Assembly: GCA_040398525.1 (NCBI GenBank)
Contig: JBBATY010000008.1
Location: 33,985-97,984, forward strand
Direction: 5' to 3'
Length of the DNA stretch: 64,000 nt
DNA from: VFMC01 sp040398525
GTDB taxonomy: Bacteria > Actinomycetota > Acidimicrobiia > Acidimicrobiales > Ilumatobacteraceae
The notes under the pieces: generated by a model
Seen by the model: only the letters and a program-made list of their open reading frames with translations
Database searches by the model: none
Told to the model about the DNA's origin: nothing
Position numbers and translations under genes: made by a program
Part shown: one piece after another, positions 40,969 through 51,017 of the stretch
Position numbering within the stretch: the stretch's first letter is position 1
Layout: each line of letters opens with the position of its first letter

Positions 40969-41166
40969 ATGCGCGTCATCATCGACCCCGACAAGTGCCA
41001 AGGGCACAACCGCTGCTACGCCCTCGCCCCCGAGTTGTTCGACGTCGACGACTACGGACAGGCCCTGGTGCTCAACGACGGCGAGGTGCCGCCCGAGCTC
41101 GAGGCCAAGGCCCGTCTGGCCGTCGCCAACTGCCCGGAGTACGCGATCTCGATCGAAGGCGAGTGA
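40969..41166 (+). CDS. [3Fe-4S]-type ferredoxin, P450 partner
   Basis: The 65-residue protein has Cys10, Cys16 and Cys55, with His13 at the position of the missing second cysteine (CQGHNRC), the pattern of single-cluster ferredoxins that serve actinobacterial cytochromes P450. It should pass one electron at a time from a ferredoxin reductase to the P450 encoded one base downstream. No reductase gene is nearby. The gene is short but the motif, promoter box and context leave little doubt. Confidence 0.93.
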   Translation: MRVIIDPDKCQGHNRCYALAPELFDVDDYGQALVLNDGEVPPELEAKARLAVANCPEYAISIEGE

Positions 41167-41167
41167 C

Positions 41168-42406
41168 ATGACCGAGCTCGCCGACCACTTCGACGACCCG
41201 GCCAGCCTCTACGGCCCGGTCGCCGACTGGGCGACCGACTTCGACCACGCCGACCCCGACTACAACCGCCACGCCCACGAGATCTGGGCCGATCTGCGTG
41301 GTCGCTGCCCTGTGGCGCACACCGAGCGGTACGGCGGCACGTGGCTGCCCGTCACTGCTGCCGACGTCTCGCGCATCGCCTACGACACCGAGCACTTCAC
41401 GTCGCGCGCCGTGGTGGTGAGCACTGCCGAGGCACTCGACCCTGCGCCGATCGGTGGCGCGCCGCCCATCACCAGCGACCCGCCGTTCCACCACCATGCC
41501 CGGCGCCTGCTGCTGCCCCCGTTCGCGCCGAAGCAGATCGACCCGTGGTACGACGAGGTGCGGGCGCTGTGCAACGACCTGATCGACCAGATGGGCGACG
41601 TCGATGAGGTCGATGCCGCGGTGCAGTACGCGCAGCACATCCCGGTCGACGTGATCGCGCGCATGCTCGGCTTCCCGCGCGAGGACGCCCCTCGTTTCCG
41701 AGGCTTCGTCCACGAGGTGCTCGAGAACGTGAACAAGCCTGCCGGGCACCGCGAGGTGGCCTTCGCCGCGCTCGACGCGTACCTCGACGAGCAGATCGCG
41801 GACCACGTCGCCAACCCTCGCGACGACCTCACGGGCTTCTTGCTCAACACCACGATCTTCGACCAGCCGCTCAGCCACGAGCACGTGCGCGGCACCATTG
41901 CGCTGCTGCTCATCGCCGGCATCGACACCACCTGGAGCGCCATCGGCTCGAGCCTGTGGCACCTCGCCTCCACGCCGGCCGACCTCGCCCGACTGGTGGC
42001 CGAGCCCGAGCTGTGGCCCACGGCGATCGAGGAGTTCCTGCGCGCCTACGCCCCGGTCACGATGGCTCGCAAGGTCGCCGTGTCGCACGACTTCAACGGC
42101 TGTCCGATGGAGGAGAACGACTGGGTGCTGCTGCCGTTCCCGGCCTACAACCTCGACCCGGCCGAGTTCGACCGGGCCGACGAGGTGTTGATCGACCGCG
42201 AGGTCAATCGCCACGCGGCCTTCGGCCTCGGTATCCACCGCTGCCTCGGCTCGAACCTCGCGCGGCTCGAGCTGCGGGTGGCGGTCGAGACGTTCGTGGC
42301 GCGCTTCCCGCGCTTCGAGCTGGCCGACCCAACTGCCGTGCGCTGGAGCGTCGGGCAGATCCGCGGGCCCCGCGAGCTGCCGGTGCGCATCCTCGAGCGC
42401 AGCTGA
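41168..42406 (+). CDS. Cytochrome P450
   Basis: This 412-residue soluble monooxygenase has the I-helix AGIDTTWS, the ExxR motif EEFLRAYAP and the haem loop AAFGLGIHRCLGSN with the axial Cys359. ATG 41168 lies one base after the ferredoxin stop, so the pair is coupled. Class I electron supply through the ferredoxin is expected. The substrate is not evident; actinobacterial P450s of this type act on steroids, terpenes or fatty acids. No biosynthetic cluster surrounds it. Confidence 0.95.
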   Translation: MTELADHFDDPASLYGPVADWATDFDHADPDYNRHAHEIWADLRGRCPVAHTERYGGTWLPVTAADVSRIAYDTEHFTSRAVVVSTAEALDPAPIGGAPPITSDPPFHHHARRLLLPPFAPKQIDPWYDEVRALCNDLIDQMGDVDEVDAAVQYAQHIPVDVIARMLGFPREDAPRFRGFVHEVLENVNKPAGHREVAFAALDAYLDEQIADHVANPRDDLTGFLLNTTIFDQPLSHEHVRGTIALLLIAGIDTTWSAIGSSLWHLASTPADLARLVAEPELWPTAIEEFLRAYAPVTMARKVAVSHDFNGCPMEENDWVLLPFPAYNLDPAEFDRADEVLIDREVNRHAAFGLGIHRCLGSNLARLELRVAVETFVARFPRFELADPTAVRWSVGQIRGPRELPVRILERS

Positions 42407-42426
42407 TCGCCGCCGGTGCGGCCCTG

Positions 42427-42432
42427 TACGGT
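42427..42432 (+). promoter_or_regulatory. Candidate -10 box TACGGT, DUF2142 gene
   Basis: TACGGT stands six bases before GTG 42439 and defines this start. Confidence 0.45.
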
Positions 42433-42438
42433 CGCGGC

Positions 42439-43947
42439 GTGCTGAACGTGCTCCGCCGTGCCTGGACAGCACCGGTGGTCGCCACCCTCGCATTCGTCGT
42501 GCTCGGCCTGGCCTGGGCGCTCAGCACACCGCCCGGGGCAGCCCCCGACGAGCCGTCGCACTACATCCGCATGGTAGGCCTCGCCCGCGGCGACCTGGTG
42601 GGCGAACGTGTCGATCCGGCGACCCCGACACCCGGTGCCCTTCCTACACCGGAAGCGATCGCGCGGATGAACAGCGAGGCCGGGCGCTACGAACTGCCGC
42701 GACTGCTCACACCCCCCGAACCGTGCAATGCCTTCCGTCCGGAGCTGCCGTTCGCCTGTGCGTGGTCGCCCGTCGACACGCCGAGCGGTTCGCACATCTC
42801 GTACCACGCCCGCTACCTGCCGGGCGCGTACGTGCTGCCGGCCGCGGCGAGCAGGGTCGGCGGCACCATGTGGCAGACCCTCTTCGCTGGCCGGGTCGGC
42901 TTCCTCCTGCAGGCGACTGCATTGTTCGTCGTCGTGGCGGCAGCCATTCGCGCTCGCTGCAGCGTGCTGGGTCGCCTGTCGACAGGGTCGGCCGTGGTGC
43001 TGACGATGTCGGTGACGCCGCTGGTGCTGTTCATGGCCGGCACCTTGGCTCCGAACGGCACCGAGTTGCTGGCGGTGGCTGCATGCACCGCATCGACGAT
43101 GGTGCTGGCGGTGCGGTGGTCGTCGCGCTGGCTCTGGTGTGCGGCCATCTGCTCCGTCATCGCCAGCTGGTCGCGCGACCTCGGCGCACCCACCGTGGTG
43201 CTGGCCCTCGTTGCGGTCGCCCTCGTCGACCCGTCGCTCGGGGCCGCGCTGGGGTCGCATCGCCGCGAGGTCCGAGTGCCGGTGCTGGTGGCTGCGACGG
43301 GCGCGGTGAGTGCGGTCGTCTGGCAGTTGCTCAACAAGGTGTCGATCCTCCGCTGGCCGGCGAGCTGGGGCGAGGTGGCGACGGGGCTGTCCGAGGTCGG
43401 CTATGTCGTGCCGGCCTCGGTCGGGCTGGTGGGCTGGCTCGACACCCGGGTCCATCCTCTCGTCGAGAACGGTTGGGTGGTGACCGCTGCGGTGGGTGCC
43501 GGCGCGGTCCTCACCCGGGTCGCCGCGCGGGTGCAGCGCGTGGTCGCCGGCGTGGCCGCCGTGGGGTTGCTGGTCGGAGTGGAGCTCGCGATGGGGCTCC
43601 GTGTCGCCGGGTTCGGCCTCCAGGCCAGGTTCCTGCTGCCGATCGTGGCGATCGGGGTGGTGATCCTCGTGATGGCCCCGCAGCGCGCTGCGCCCTGGGC
43701 GCCGGGCGTGGTGCGTGCGGTGTTGGTCGTCGCCTCCATCGGGCACCTGGCGATGTTGCTCCGCGCGGCCCATCGCCACGCCCGGGGCATCGGCCAGAGC
43801 GTCCGATTCGGCGAGGCGGTGTGGTCGCCGCCGCTCGGGTGGGCAACCTCGATCACCCTCATGGTGGTCGGGTCGGCGCTGGTGGCTGTCGTGCCGCTCG
43901 GTGGCCGTCAGCGTGCCGCTGTCGGCGAGGCTGTCTCGACGTCGTAG
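42439..43947 (+). CDS. DUF2142-type multi-pass membrane protein
   Basis: The 502-residue protein has a first helix followed by PPGAAPDEPSHYIRM, the acidic outer-loop motif of DUF2142, and about ten further helices. The family shares features with GT-C lipid-linked glycosyltransferases, in which the acidic loop holds the catalytic residue; a role in sugar transfer to envelope polymers is therefore plausible but unproven. It lies 32 bases after the P450 gene with its own promoter box, and its last 40 bases overlap the convergent channel gene. Confidence 0.8.
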   Translation: MLNVLRRAWTAPVVATLAFVVLGLAWALSTPPGAAPDEPSHYIRMVGLARGDLVGERVDPATPTPGALPTPEAIARMNSEAGRYELPRLLTPPEPCNAFRPELPFACAWSPVDTPSGSHISYHARYLPGAYVLPAAASRVGGTMWQTLFAGRVGFLLQATALFVVVAAAIRARCSVLGRLSTGSAVVLTMSVTPLVLFMAGTLAPNGTELLAVAACTASTMVLAVRWSSRWLWCAAICSVIASWSRDLGAPTVVLALVAVALVDPSLGAALGSHRREVRVPVLVAATGAVSAVVWQLLNKVSILRWPASWGEVATGLSEVGYVVPASVGLVGWLDTRVHPLVENGWVVTAAVGAGAVLTRVAARVQRVVAGVAAVGLLVGVELAMGLRVAGFGLQARFLLPIVAIGVVILVMAPQRAAPWAPGVVRAVLVVASIGHLAMLLRAAHRHARGIGQSVRFGEAVWSPPLGWATSITLMVVGSALVAVVPLGGRQRAAVGEAVSTS

Positions 43948-45101
43948 AGGCCACGTCGGCCGCCCACGGCGCGCGCCACCCAGGTGACGAACAGCGCAGG
44001 GAGCAGGGCCTGCCACCCGAACAGCTCGGCGGCCATCACCGCGGCGGTCAGAGGCACGCGTGCCGCTGCGCCGAACACGCTCACGAAGCCGATCGAGGCG
44101 AGCGCTGCCTGCGGGACGCCGAGCGGGCCGGCGGCCACGGCACCCAGGGTGGCCCCGACGACGAACAGTGGCGTCACCTCACCACCGACGAAGCCCGACC
44201 CGAGCGCAACGACGGTGAACAGCAGCTTCAGCCAGGGCACCCACCAGCCGAGGTCGACCCCGCCGAGCGCATCGTCGATGAGTGGCAGCGACAGGCCGAG
44301 CGAGTCGCGCCCCACCAGCAGCGCCAGGCCCAGCGTGGCCGCGCCGCCGATCATCGGCCGCAGCTCCGGGCGCGTCACGTGGCGCGCGAACCGCCGCCGC
44401 AGTCGGCGGAGCGAGCTGTGGAACACCCGCGCGGCCACCCCGAACAGCAGGCCGGCCAGCAGCAGCCTGAGCGGCAGCAGCGGGCCGAACGGCAGGTCGA
44501 GCGATGGTCGGGCAACGTGCTCGTGGCCCAGCCCGACCACCACGGCATGCCCGACGAACGATGCAGCGGCGGCTGCGACGAGGGTGCCGAGCGATCGTCG
44601 TCGGCTCGTCTCCAGGGCGAACACCAGACCCGCCCACGGCACCCCGAACACCGATCCGAACCCGCCGGCGAGCGCAGCCCGGGCGAGCACGGCGCGCCGA
44701 TCGCGGTCGAGGCGGCCCGCACGGGCGGCCGAGTCGGTGAGCGACGCCGCCATCTGCACCGCGGTGCCCTCACGGCCCACCGAGGCGCCGACGAGGTGGC
44801 CGAGCAGCGTGCCGAACAGCACGAGCGGTGCCGTCCGCCCCGGGGTTCCCTCGGTGTAGCGCCGGGCCTCACCCACGGCGAGCGCGGTGCCGCCCGCTGC
44901 ACGAGCGCCGGCGAGTCGGACGGCGAGGCCGACGATCAACCCGGCGGGTGGGAGCAACCAGATCAGCCAGCCCTGCTCGACGCGGAGCTCGGTGACTGCA
45001 TCGAGCGCCTCGAGGAACACGAACGAGGCGAGGCCGGCGAGCAGCCCCGATGCAGCACCGAGCGCCCCGTCTCCGATCAGGCGGGCGAGGCGGCCGAGCA
45101 C
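43908..45101 (-). CDS. CLC-family channel/antiporter, possibly fluoride-specific
   Basis: The 397-residue protein has about ten helices and the CLC motifs GREGTAVQMAASL, with the gating Glu, and GGEVTPLFVVGA. The usual GSGIP selectivity loop is not visible. The GREGTAVQ form and the FGSVFGVPWAGLVFALE segment resemble, from memory, the CLC-F group that exports fluoride with proton exchange; chloride transport remains possible. GTG 45101 lies four bases after the pcrA stop, so it is probably coupled to pcrA. Its 3' end overlaps the DUF2142 gene. Confidence 0.8.
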   Translation of the reverse strand: MLGRLARLIGDGALGAASGLLAGLASFVFLEALDAVTELRVEQGWLIWLLPPAGLIVGLAVRLAGARAAGGTALAVGEARRYTEGTPGRTAPLVLFGTLLGHLVGASVGREGTAVQMAASLTDSAARAGRLDRDRRAVLARAALAGGFGSVFGVPWAGLVFALETSRRRSLGTLVAAAAASFVGHAVVVGLGHEHVARPSLDLPFGPLLPLRLLLAGLLFGVAARVFHSSLRRLRRRFARHVTRPELRPMIGGAATLGLALLVGRDSLGLSLPLIDDALGGVDLGWWVPWLKLLFTVVALGSGFVGGEVTPLFVVGATLGAVAAGPLGVPQAALASIGFVSVFGAAARVPLTAAVMAAELFGWQALLPALFVTWVARAVGGRRGLYDVETASPTAAR

Positions 45102-45105
45102 GGGG

Positions 45106-47364
45106 TCAGAGCTTCTTGAGCGGCGCCCAGGCGAGCGAGAGGTGCTTGGTGCCGACACCGGCGAAACGCACCGACGCCTCGGCGCGGTCGCCTTCGCCGC
45201 GCACCTCGATGACGACACCTTCGCCGAAGGTCGGGTGCACGACGTCGTCGCCCACCCGGAGGCCGAGCCCATCGGCACCCGATGGCGCCGGCGTGCTGCG
45301 GCCGGCTCGCATCGCGGCCTCGACCACCCGCTCGCGGTGCGCGGCGACGTCGTCGTCGGGGTCGAACGAGCTGAGCGCAGCCCCGCGGCGATAGCCGGTG
45401 TCGCTCTGCGAGCGGTAGCTCGACCGGCCCTGCCCGCCGCGGCCGCCCACCTTGCCCAGGCTCTCGACCAGTTCGGACGGGATCTCGTCGAGGAACCGGC
45501 TCGGCGGGTTGTACTGGGTGGCGCCGAACAGGGTGCGGCTCCAGGCATGGGTGATGTGCAGCCGGCGTTGGGCCCGGGTGATGCCCACGTAGGCGAGACG
45601 GCGTTCCTCTTCGAGCTCGGTCGGCTCGGTGAGCGCCCGCGTGTGGGGGAAGACACCCTCCTCGAGGCCGACGAGGAAGACGTCCGGGAACTCGAGGCCC
45701 TTGGCCGAGTGCAGGGTCATCAGCACCACACGGTTGTCGCCATCGAGCTGGTCGGTGTCGGCCACGAGCGAGACCTGCTCGAGGAACTCGTCGACGCGGG
45801 TGAACTCGCGTGCCGAGCCGACGAGCTCGCCCAGGTTCTCGAGCCTGCCCTGCGATTCGACCGAGGCCTCGGCCTCGAGCTCGGCCAGGTAGCCGCTCGA
45901 GTCGAGGGCGGTCTGGATGATCTCGGCGGGCCCGCCCTCGGCGGCGACGAGGATGGCGAGGTCGTCGAGCAGTGTGGTGAACGACTCGATGCCCCGAGCT
46001 GCCGGGCCGGTGACGCCCGCCTCGGAGGCGGCGCGCATCGCGTCGAGGAAGCTCACCCCGTGCGCTGCGGCGTAGGCGTCGAGCTTGGCGACGCTGGTGT
46101 CGCCCACACCGCGCCGCGGCACGTTGAGCACACGCTTCAGGCTCACTTCATCGGCGGGGTTCATCGCGGCGCGCAGGTAGGCGAGCGCATCTTTCACCTC
46201 GCGCCGGTCGTAGAACCGGGTGCCGCCGACGACCTTGTAGGGCACGCCCACACGGATGAGCGACTCCTCGACCACCCGAGCCTGCGCGTTGGTGCGGTAG
46301 AAGACGGCGATCTCGCGCCACTGCTGGGCGTCGGTCTCGTGCAGCCGGTGGATCGTGCGCGCCACCCAGGCGGCCTCGTCGTGCTCGTCCTCGGCGTGGT
46401 AGCGCACGATGCGGTCACCCGTGCCCAGCTCGCTCCACAGCTCCTTCGGACGACGACCCGCGTTGTTGGAGATGACGGCGTTGGCGGCGTCGAGGATGAC
46501 CTGCGTGCTGCGGTAGTTCTGGTCGAGGACGATCGTGGTGACGTCGGTGAAGGCGTCCTCGAACTGGTTGATGTTGCGCACGTCGGCGCCGCGCCATCCG
46601 TAGATCGACTGGTCGTGGTCGCCGACGGCGGTGATCGCGCCGGTCTCGCGGGCGAGCAGCACGGCCAGTTCGTTCTGGGCGATGTTGGTGTCCTGGTACT
46701 CGTCGATCAGGATGTGCTTGAACCGCTCCTGGTAGCTGCGCAACACATCGGGGTGACGGCGGAAGAGCTCGACGGTCTGCATCAGCAGGTCGTCGAAGTC
46801 CATCGCCCCGGCGCGGTGGAGGCGCTGCTGGTAGTCGCGGTAGACCTCGGCGTGCTTGCGGTCGAAGATGTGCGCGGCCCGCTCGGCGGCCTGGTCGGGG
46901 CTGATCAGCTCGTTCTTCCAAAGGCTGATCACACCATGCACGCCACGCGGCGTGAAGCGCTTGGAGTCGAGGCCGAGGTCGCGGATGACGTACCCGGTGA
47001 GCCGCTCGGCATCGGACTGGTCGTAGATGCTGAACGTGCGCGGGTAGCCGAGCAGGTCGGCGTGGGCGCGCAGGATGCGCACACACGCGGCGTGGAAGGT
47101 GCTGACCCACATCTTGTGGGCGACCGGGCCGATCAGCGCCGCCACCCGCTCGCGCATCTCGGCAGCGGCTTTGTTGGTGAAGGTGATCGCCAGGATCTGC
47201 ATCGGGTGCACACCCTCGTCGACGAGGTGGGCGATGCGATGGGTGAGCACCCGAGTCTTGCCCGACCCGGCACCAGCGACGACGAGGAGCGGCCCTCCAC
47301 GGTGGATGACGGCGTCGAGTTGGTCGGGGTTCAGGCCGCTCGGTTCGGCGCGGTCGGTCTGCAT
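45106..47364 (-). CDS. pcrA: ATP-dependent DNA helicase PcrA/UvrD
   Basis: PcrA is a 3'-5' superfamily 1 helicase used in nucleotide-excision repair, mismatch repair and replication. The 752-residue protein has Walker A AGAGSGKT, ITFTNKAAAEMR, Walker B DEYQDTN, GDHDQSIYGWRGA, and the later motifs TLHSAKGLEF and YVGITRAQ. The C-terminal Tudor-like domain that binds RNA polymerase is present (VHPTFGEGVV). Start ATG 47364 has GGAGAG just upstream, and a TAGGAT box nine bases before it. Confidence 0.97.
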   Translation of the reverse strand: MQTDRAEPSGLNPDQLDAVIHRGGPLLVVAGAGSGKTRVLTHRIAHLVDEGVHPMQILAITFTNKAAAEMRERVAALIGPVAHKMWVSTFHAACVRILRAHADLLGYPRTFSIYDQSDAERLTGYVIRDLGLDSKRFTPRGVHGVISLWKNELISPDQAAERAAHIFDRKHAEVYRDYQQRLHRAGAMDFDDLLMQTVELFRRHPDVLRSYQERFKHILIDEYQDTNIAQNELAVLLARETGAITAVGDHDQSIYGWRGADVRNINQFEDAFTDVTTIVLDQNYRSTQVILDAANAVISNNAGRRPKELWSELGTGDRIVRYHAEDEHDEAAWVARTIHRLHETDAQQWREIAVFYRTNAQARVVEESLIRVGVPYKVVGGTRFYDRREVKDALAYLRAAMNPADEVSLKRVLNVPRRGVGDTSVAKLDAYAAAHGVSFLDAMRAASEAGVTGPAARGIESFTTLLDDLAILVAAEGGPAEIIQTALDSSGYLAELEAEASVESQGRLENLGELVGSAREFTRVDEFLEQVSLVADTDQLDGDNRVVLMTLHSAKGLEFPDVFLVGLEEGVFPHTRALTEPTELEEERRLAYVGITRAQRRLHITHAWSRTLFGATQYNPPSRFLDEIPSELVESLGKVGGRGGQGRSSYRSQSDTGYRRGAALSSFDPDDDVAAHRERVVEAAMRAGRSTPAPSGADGLGLRVGDDVVHPTFGEGVVIEVRGEGDRAEASVRFAGVGTKHLSLAWAPLKKL

Positions 47365-47373
47365 GGTCTCTCC

Positions 47374-47379
47374 ATCCTA
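47374..47379 (-). promoter_or_regulatory. Candidate -10 box TAGGAT, pcrA
   Basis: TAGGAT lies nine bases before ATG 47364; a GGAGAG between them could still serve as ribosome site if transcription starts early. Confidence 0.38.
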
Positions 47380-47422
47380 CGGAGCAGCGACGCGCTGCCC
47401 CCGACGTGGTTGAATCTGGGGC

Positions 47423-47863
47423 ATGAAGGCAGCTGTCCTCTACGAGAGCCTCACCGGCAACACCCAGCGTGCGGGCGAGCAGATCGCCTCCCTGCTCCAG
47501 CAGGAGGGTTGGTCGATCACCGGGTTCGACCCGCTCCGCGAGCCGAACCACGCTGCGCTGCAGGAGGCCGACTTCGTGCTGGTCGGCACCTGGGTGCACG
47601 GGTTGTTCGTGGTGGGCCAGGCTCCGTGGGCGCTCGGCCACATCGGCCACCTGCCGACGATGCGGGGCAAGAAGGCCGCCGTGTTCTGCACCTTTGCGCT
47701 GAACCCCGGCAAGACGCTCGACAAGATGACCACCGCGCTGATGGACCGTGGTGCCGACGTGATCGGCGGGCTGGCGCTCAACCGGGCCAAGCTCGAGGCG
47801 CACTCGGAGGTCTTCGTCGAGCGTCTGCTCGCAAACCTGCCGTCCACGCTCGCATCGACCTGA
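47423..47863 (+). CDS. Flavodoxin-domain protein
   Basis: The 146-residue protein has the FMN phosphate loop in ESLTGNTQ close to the start and the flavodoxin alternation of strands and helices, including LVGTWVHGLFV and AAVFCTFAL. It likely carries electrons or acts as a flavodoxin-like oxidoreductase in the cytoplasm. It lacks long insertions. It is divergent from pcrA, 58 bases away, and convergent with a small membrane protein gene. A TTGAAT sequence seven bases before the ATG is a weak promoter candidate. Confidence 0.85.
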   Translation: MKAAVLYESLTGNTQRAGEQIASLLQQEGWSITGFDPLREPNHAALQEADFVLVGTWVHGLFVVGQAPWALGHIGHLPTMRGKKAAVFCTFALNPGKTLDKMTTALMDRGADVIGGLALNRAKLEAHSEVFVERLLANLPSTLAST

Positions 47864-47905
47864 CCGGTCGCCGACGGCGCTGTCGATACGCCGGCGGGCC
47901 CCGGC

Positions 47906-48403
47906 TCAGGGGGACGTCGTGGCCGGTGCGGTGGCGGTGGTGGCCCCGCGGAGGTCGAGCGACACCTTGTCGCCGAGGATCACCTTCACACCGGGCGGTG
48001 GCGCGAGCTGCTCGGGCTCGATCGTGCGGCCCTCGCAGTCGGTGAACTGCCGGGTGCCGCGCACCTGTTCGACGAGGCACGCGGGGTCGCGGTCGGCGGG
48101 ATAGGCGTAGTAGGCGCGCCAGCCCTTCTTCGGGTTGTCTCCGGTGTGGTCGAGCACGATGCTGCGCTCGCCCTCGGCGCCGGTGAGGCCCTGGAACAGC
48201 AGCGGGCCGTCCTCGTCGATGATGCGGGCGATGTTCTCGGTGTTGCCCACCTCGAACACCGTGGGCACCAGTCGCTCGCTCACGTCCTCGGGGTTGCGCG
48301 ACAGCAGCGAGGCCGCACCCCACAGGATCAGCCCGATGACCGTGAAGAACACGACGCCACCGAGCACTGGGAACACGGCCCGAGCGAGGGTCGACTGCGG
48401 CAT
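47906..48403 (-). CDS. Unknown single-pass membrane protein
   Basis: I do not recognise this 165-residue protein. It has one N-terminal membrane helix (about residues 8-33) and an outer domain with two cysteines, in DPACLVEQV and FTDCEGRTI. The latter half loosely recalls the Rieske fold, but the CxH/CxxH ligands are absent. A GTG at 48418, five codons earlier, follows a CAGACT sequence by six bases and may be the true start. It is divergent from the B12-binding gene. Confidence 0.65.
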   Translation of the reverse strand: MPQSTLARAVFPVLGGVVFFTVIGLILWGAASLLSRNPEDVSERLVPTVFEVGNTENIARIIDEDGPLLFQGLTGAEGERSIVLDHTGDNPKKGWRAYYAYPADRDPACLVEQVRGTRQFTDCEGRTIEPEQLAPPPGVKVILGDKVSLDLRGATTATAPATTSP

Positions 48404-48508
48404 GGCGGGGCGGCGCACGGCCACAGTCTGTCCGCCACCTGCGACTTCGCCAACGCGGAGTCGGCGGGTGTGGTGGCGATCGGTTGGTCGCTGGCGCTCC
48501 GACGCGCC

Positions 48509-48514
48509 TAGGGT
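48509..48514 (+). promoter_or_regulatory. Candidate -10 box TAGGGT, B12-sucCD operon
   Basis: TAGGGT stands nine bases before GTG 48524 and would drive the B12-binding gene and probably sucCD. Confidence 0.38.
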
Positions 48515-48523
48515 CACCGACTC

Positions 48524-48928
48524 GTGAAGCGTCCATACCGAGTGGTCGTCGCCAAGCCGGGTCTCGACGGGCACGACCGCGGAGCCAAGACCATCACCCG
48601 GGCGCTGCGCGACCACGGGTTCGAGGTCATCTACACCGGTCTGCACCAGACCCCGGAACAGATCGCGGAGACGGTCCTGCAGGAGGACGCCGACGCCGTC
48701 GGCCTGTCGCTGCTGTCGGGTGCCCACCTCACGCTGTTCCCTCGAACCATGGAGGAACTGCGGTCGCGCGGCCTGGGTGAGGTGATGGTGTTCGGCGGCG
48801 GGGTGATCCCCGACGCGGATGCGCGAGCACTGCGCGAGCAGGGTGTCGCGGAGATCTTCGGCCCGGGCTCGTCGCTCAAGGCCATCGCGCAGTGGTTGGA
48901 AGTGGCGCTCGACGCCAGAGAGGACTGA
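48524..48928 (+). CDS. Stand-alone B12-binding subunit of methylmalonyl-CoA-type mutase
   Basis: The 134-residue protein is only the cobalamin-binding domain of acyl-CoA mutases, with the His ligand in LDGHDRGAK and the SLLSGAH and GGGVIPDAD segments that hold the nucleotide tail. It must work with a separate catalytic subunit, as in split methylmalonyl-CoA mutases; that subunit is not in this window. SucC and SucD follow directly, and both act on succinyl-CoA, the product of the mutase. Start GTG 48524 fits the TAGGGT box. Confidence 0.9.
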   Translation: MKRPYRVVVAKPGLDGHDRGAKTITRALRDHGFEVIYTGLHQTPEQIAETVLQEDADAVGLSLLSGAHLTLFPRTMEELRSRGLGEVMVFGGGVIPDADARALREQGVAEIFGPGSSLKAIAQWLEVALDARED

Positions 48929-48932
48929 TCCA

Positions 48933-50084
<1,152 letters not shown>

Positions 50085-50087
50085 GCC

Positions 50088-50990
50088 ATGGCCATCTTCG
50101 TCAACGAGCACACCAAGGTCATCGTCCAGGGCCTCACCGGCGGCCAGGGCAAGTACCACGGCCTGCGCAACCGTGCCTACGGCACCCAGGTCGTCGCCGG
50201 CGTCACCCCCGGCAAGGGCGGCACCGACGTCGAGGGCATCCCGGTGTTCGACAGCGTGGCCGAGGCCGTCGCTGCCACCGGCGCCAATGCGTCGTTCGTC
50301 GCCGTGCCGCCCAAGGCGGCCTCTGCTGCCATCCTCGAAGCGGCCGCGGCGGGCATCGGCTTCGTCGTGTGCATCACCGAGGGCATCCCGGCCCAGGACG
50401 AGGCCAAGGTCTACAACACCCTGGTGCGCACCTACCCGGGCACCCGCCTGCTCGGGCCGAACTGCCCGGGCATCATCAGCCCAGGCAAGTGCAACATCGG
50501 CATCACCGCCGGCGAGATCGCCGAGCTGCCGAGCGCCTCGGGCCCGAACGTCGGCATCGTCAGCCGCTCCGGCACGCTGACCTACCAGGCGCTCTACGAG
50601 CTCAAGCAGCGCGGCATCGGCGTGAGCACGTGCGTCGGCATTGGTGGCGACCCGGTGCCGGGGACCAACTTCATCGACTGCTTGAAGGAGTTCCAGGCCG
50701 ACCCGGAGACCCACGCGATCATCATGATCGGCGAGATCGGTGGCTCGGCCGAGGAGGAGGCGGCGGAGTTCATCCGCGCCAACGTCACCAAGCCGATGAG
50801 CTCGTACATCGCCGGTGTCACGGCACCCGAGGGCAAGAAGATGGGCCATGCCGGCGCCATCACCTCGGGTGGCAAGGGAACAGCCAAGGGCAAGATGGAC
50901 GCCCTGCGCGCCGCCGGGGTGAAGGTGGGCCTCAACCCCACCGAGGCCGGCGAGCTGATGGCCGAGATCGTCGCCGGCCTGCGCGGCTGA
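50088..50990 (+). CDS. sucD: Succinyl-CoA synthetase alpha subunit
   Basis: The 300-residue alpha subunit carries the CoA-binding Rossmann domain (VIVQGLTGGQGKYH, GPNCPGIISPG) and the active-site His that is phosphorylated, in KKMGHAGAI. It starts three bases after the sucC stop, with GGAG upstream, and completes the enzyme. Length is that of the usual bacterial form. Confidence 0.97.
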   Translation: MAIFVNEHTKVIVQGLTGGQGKYHGLRNRAYGTQVVAGVTPGKGGTDVEGIPVFDSVAEAVAATGANASFVAVPPKAASAAILEAAAAGIGFVVCITEGIPAQDEAKVYNTLVRTYPGTRLLGPNCPGIISPGKCNIGITAGEIAELPSASGPNVGIVSRSGTLTYQALYELKQRGIGVSTCVGIGGDPVPGTNFIDCLKEFQADPETHAIIMIGEIGGSAEEEAAEFIRANVTKPMSSYIAGVTAPEGKKMGHAGAITSGGKGTAKGKMDALRAAGVKVGLNPTEAGELMAEIVAGLRG

Positions 50991-51017
50991 CGCAGCGCAG
51001 CCCGAGCGGCTGCCGCC

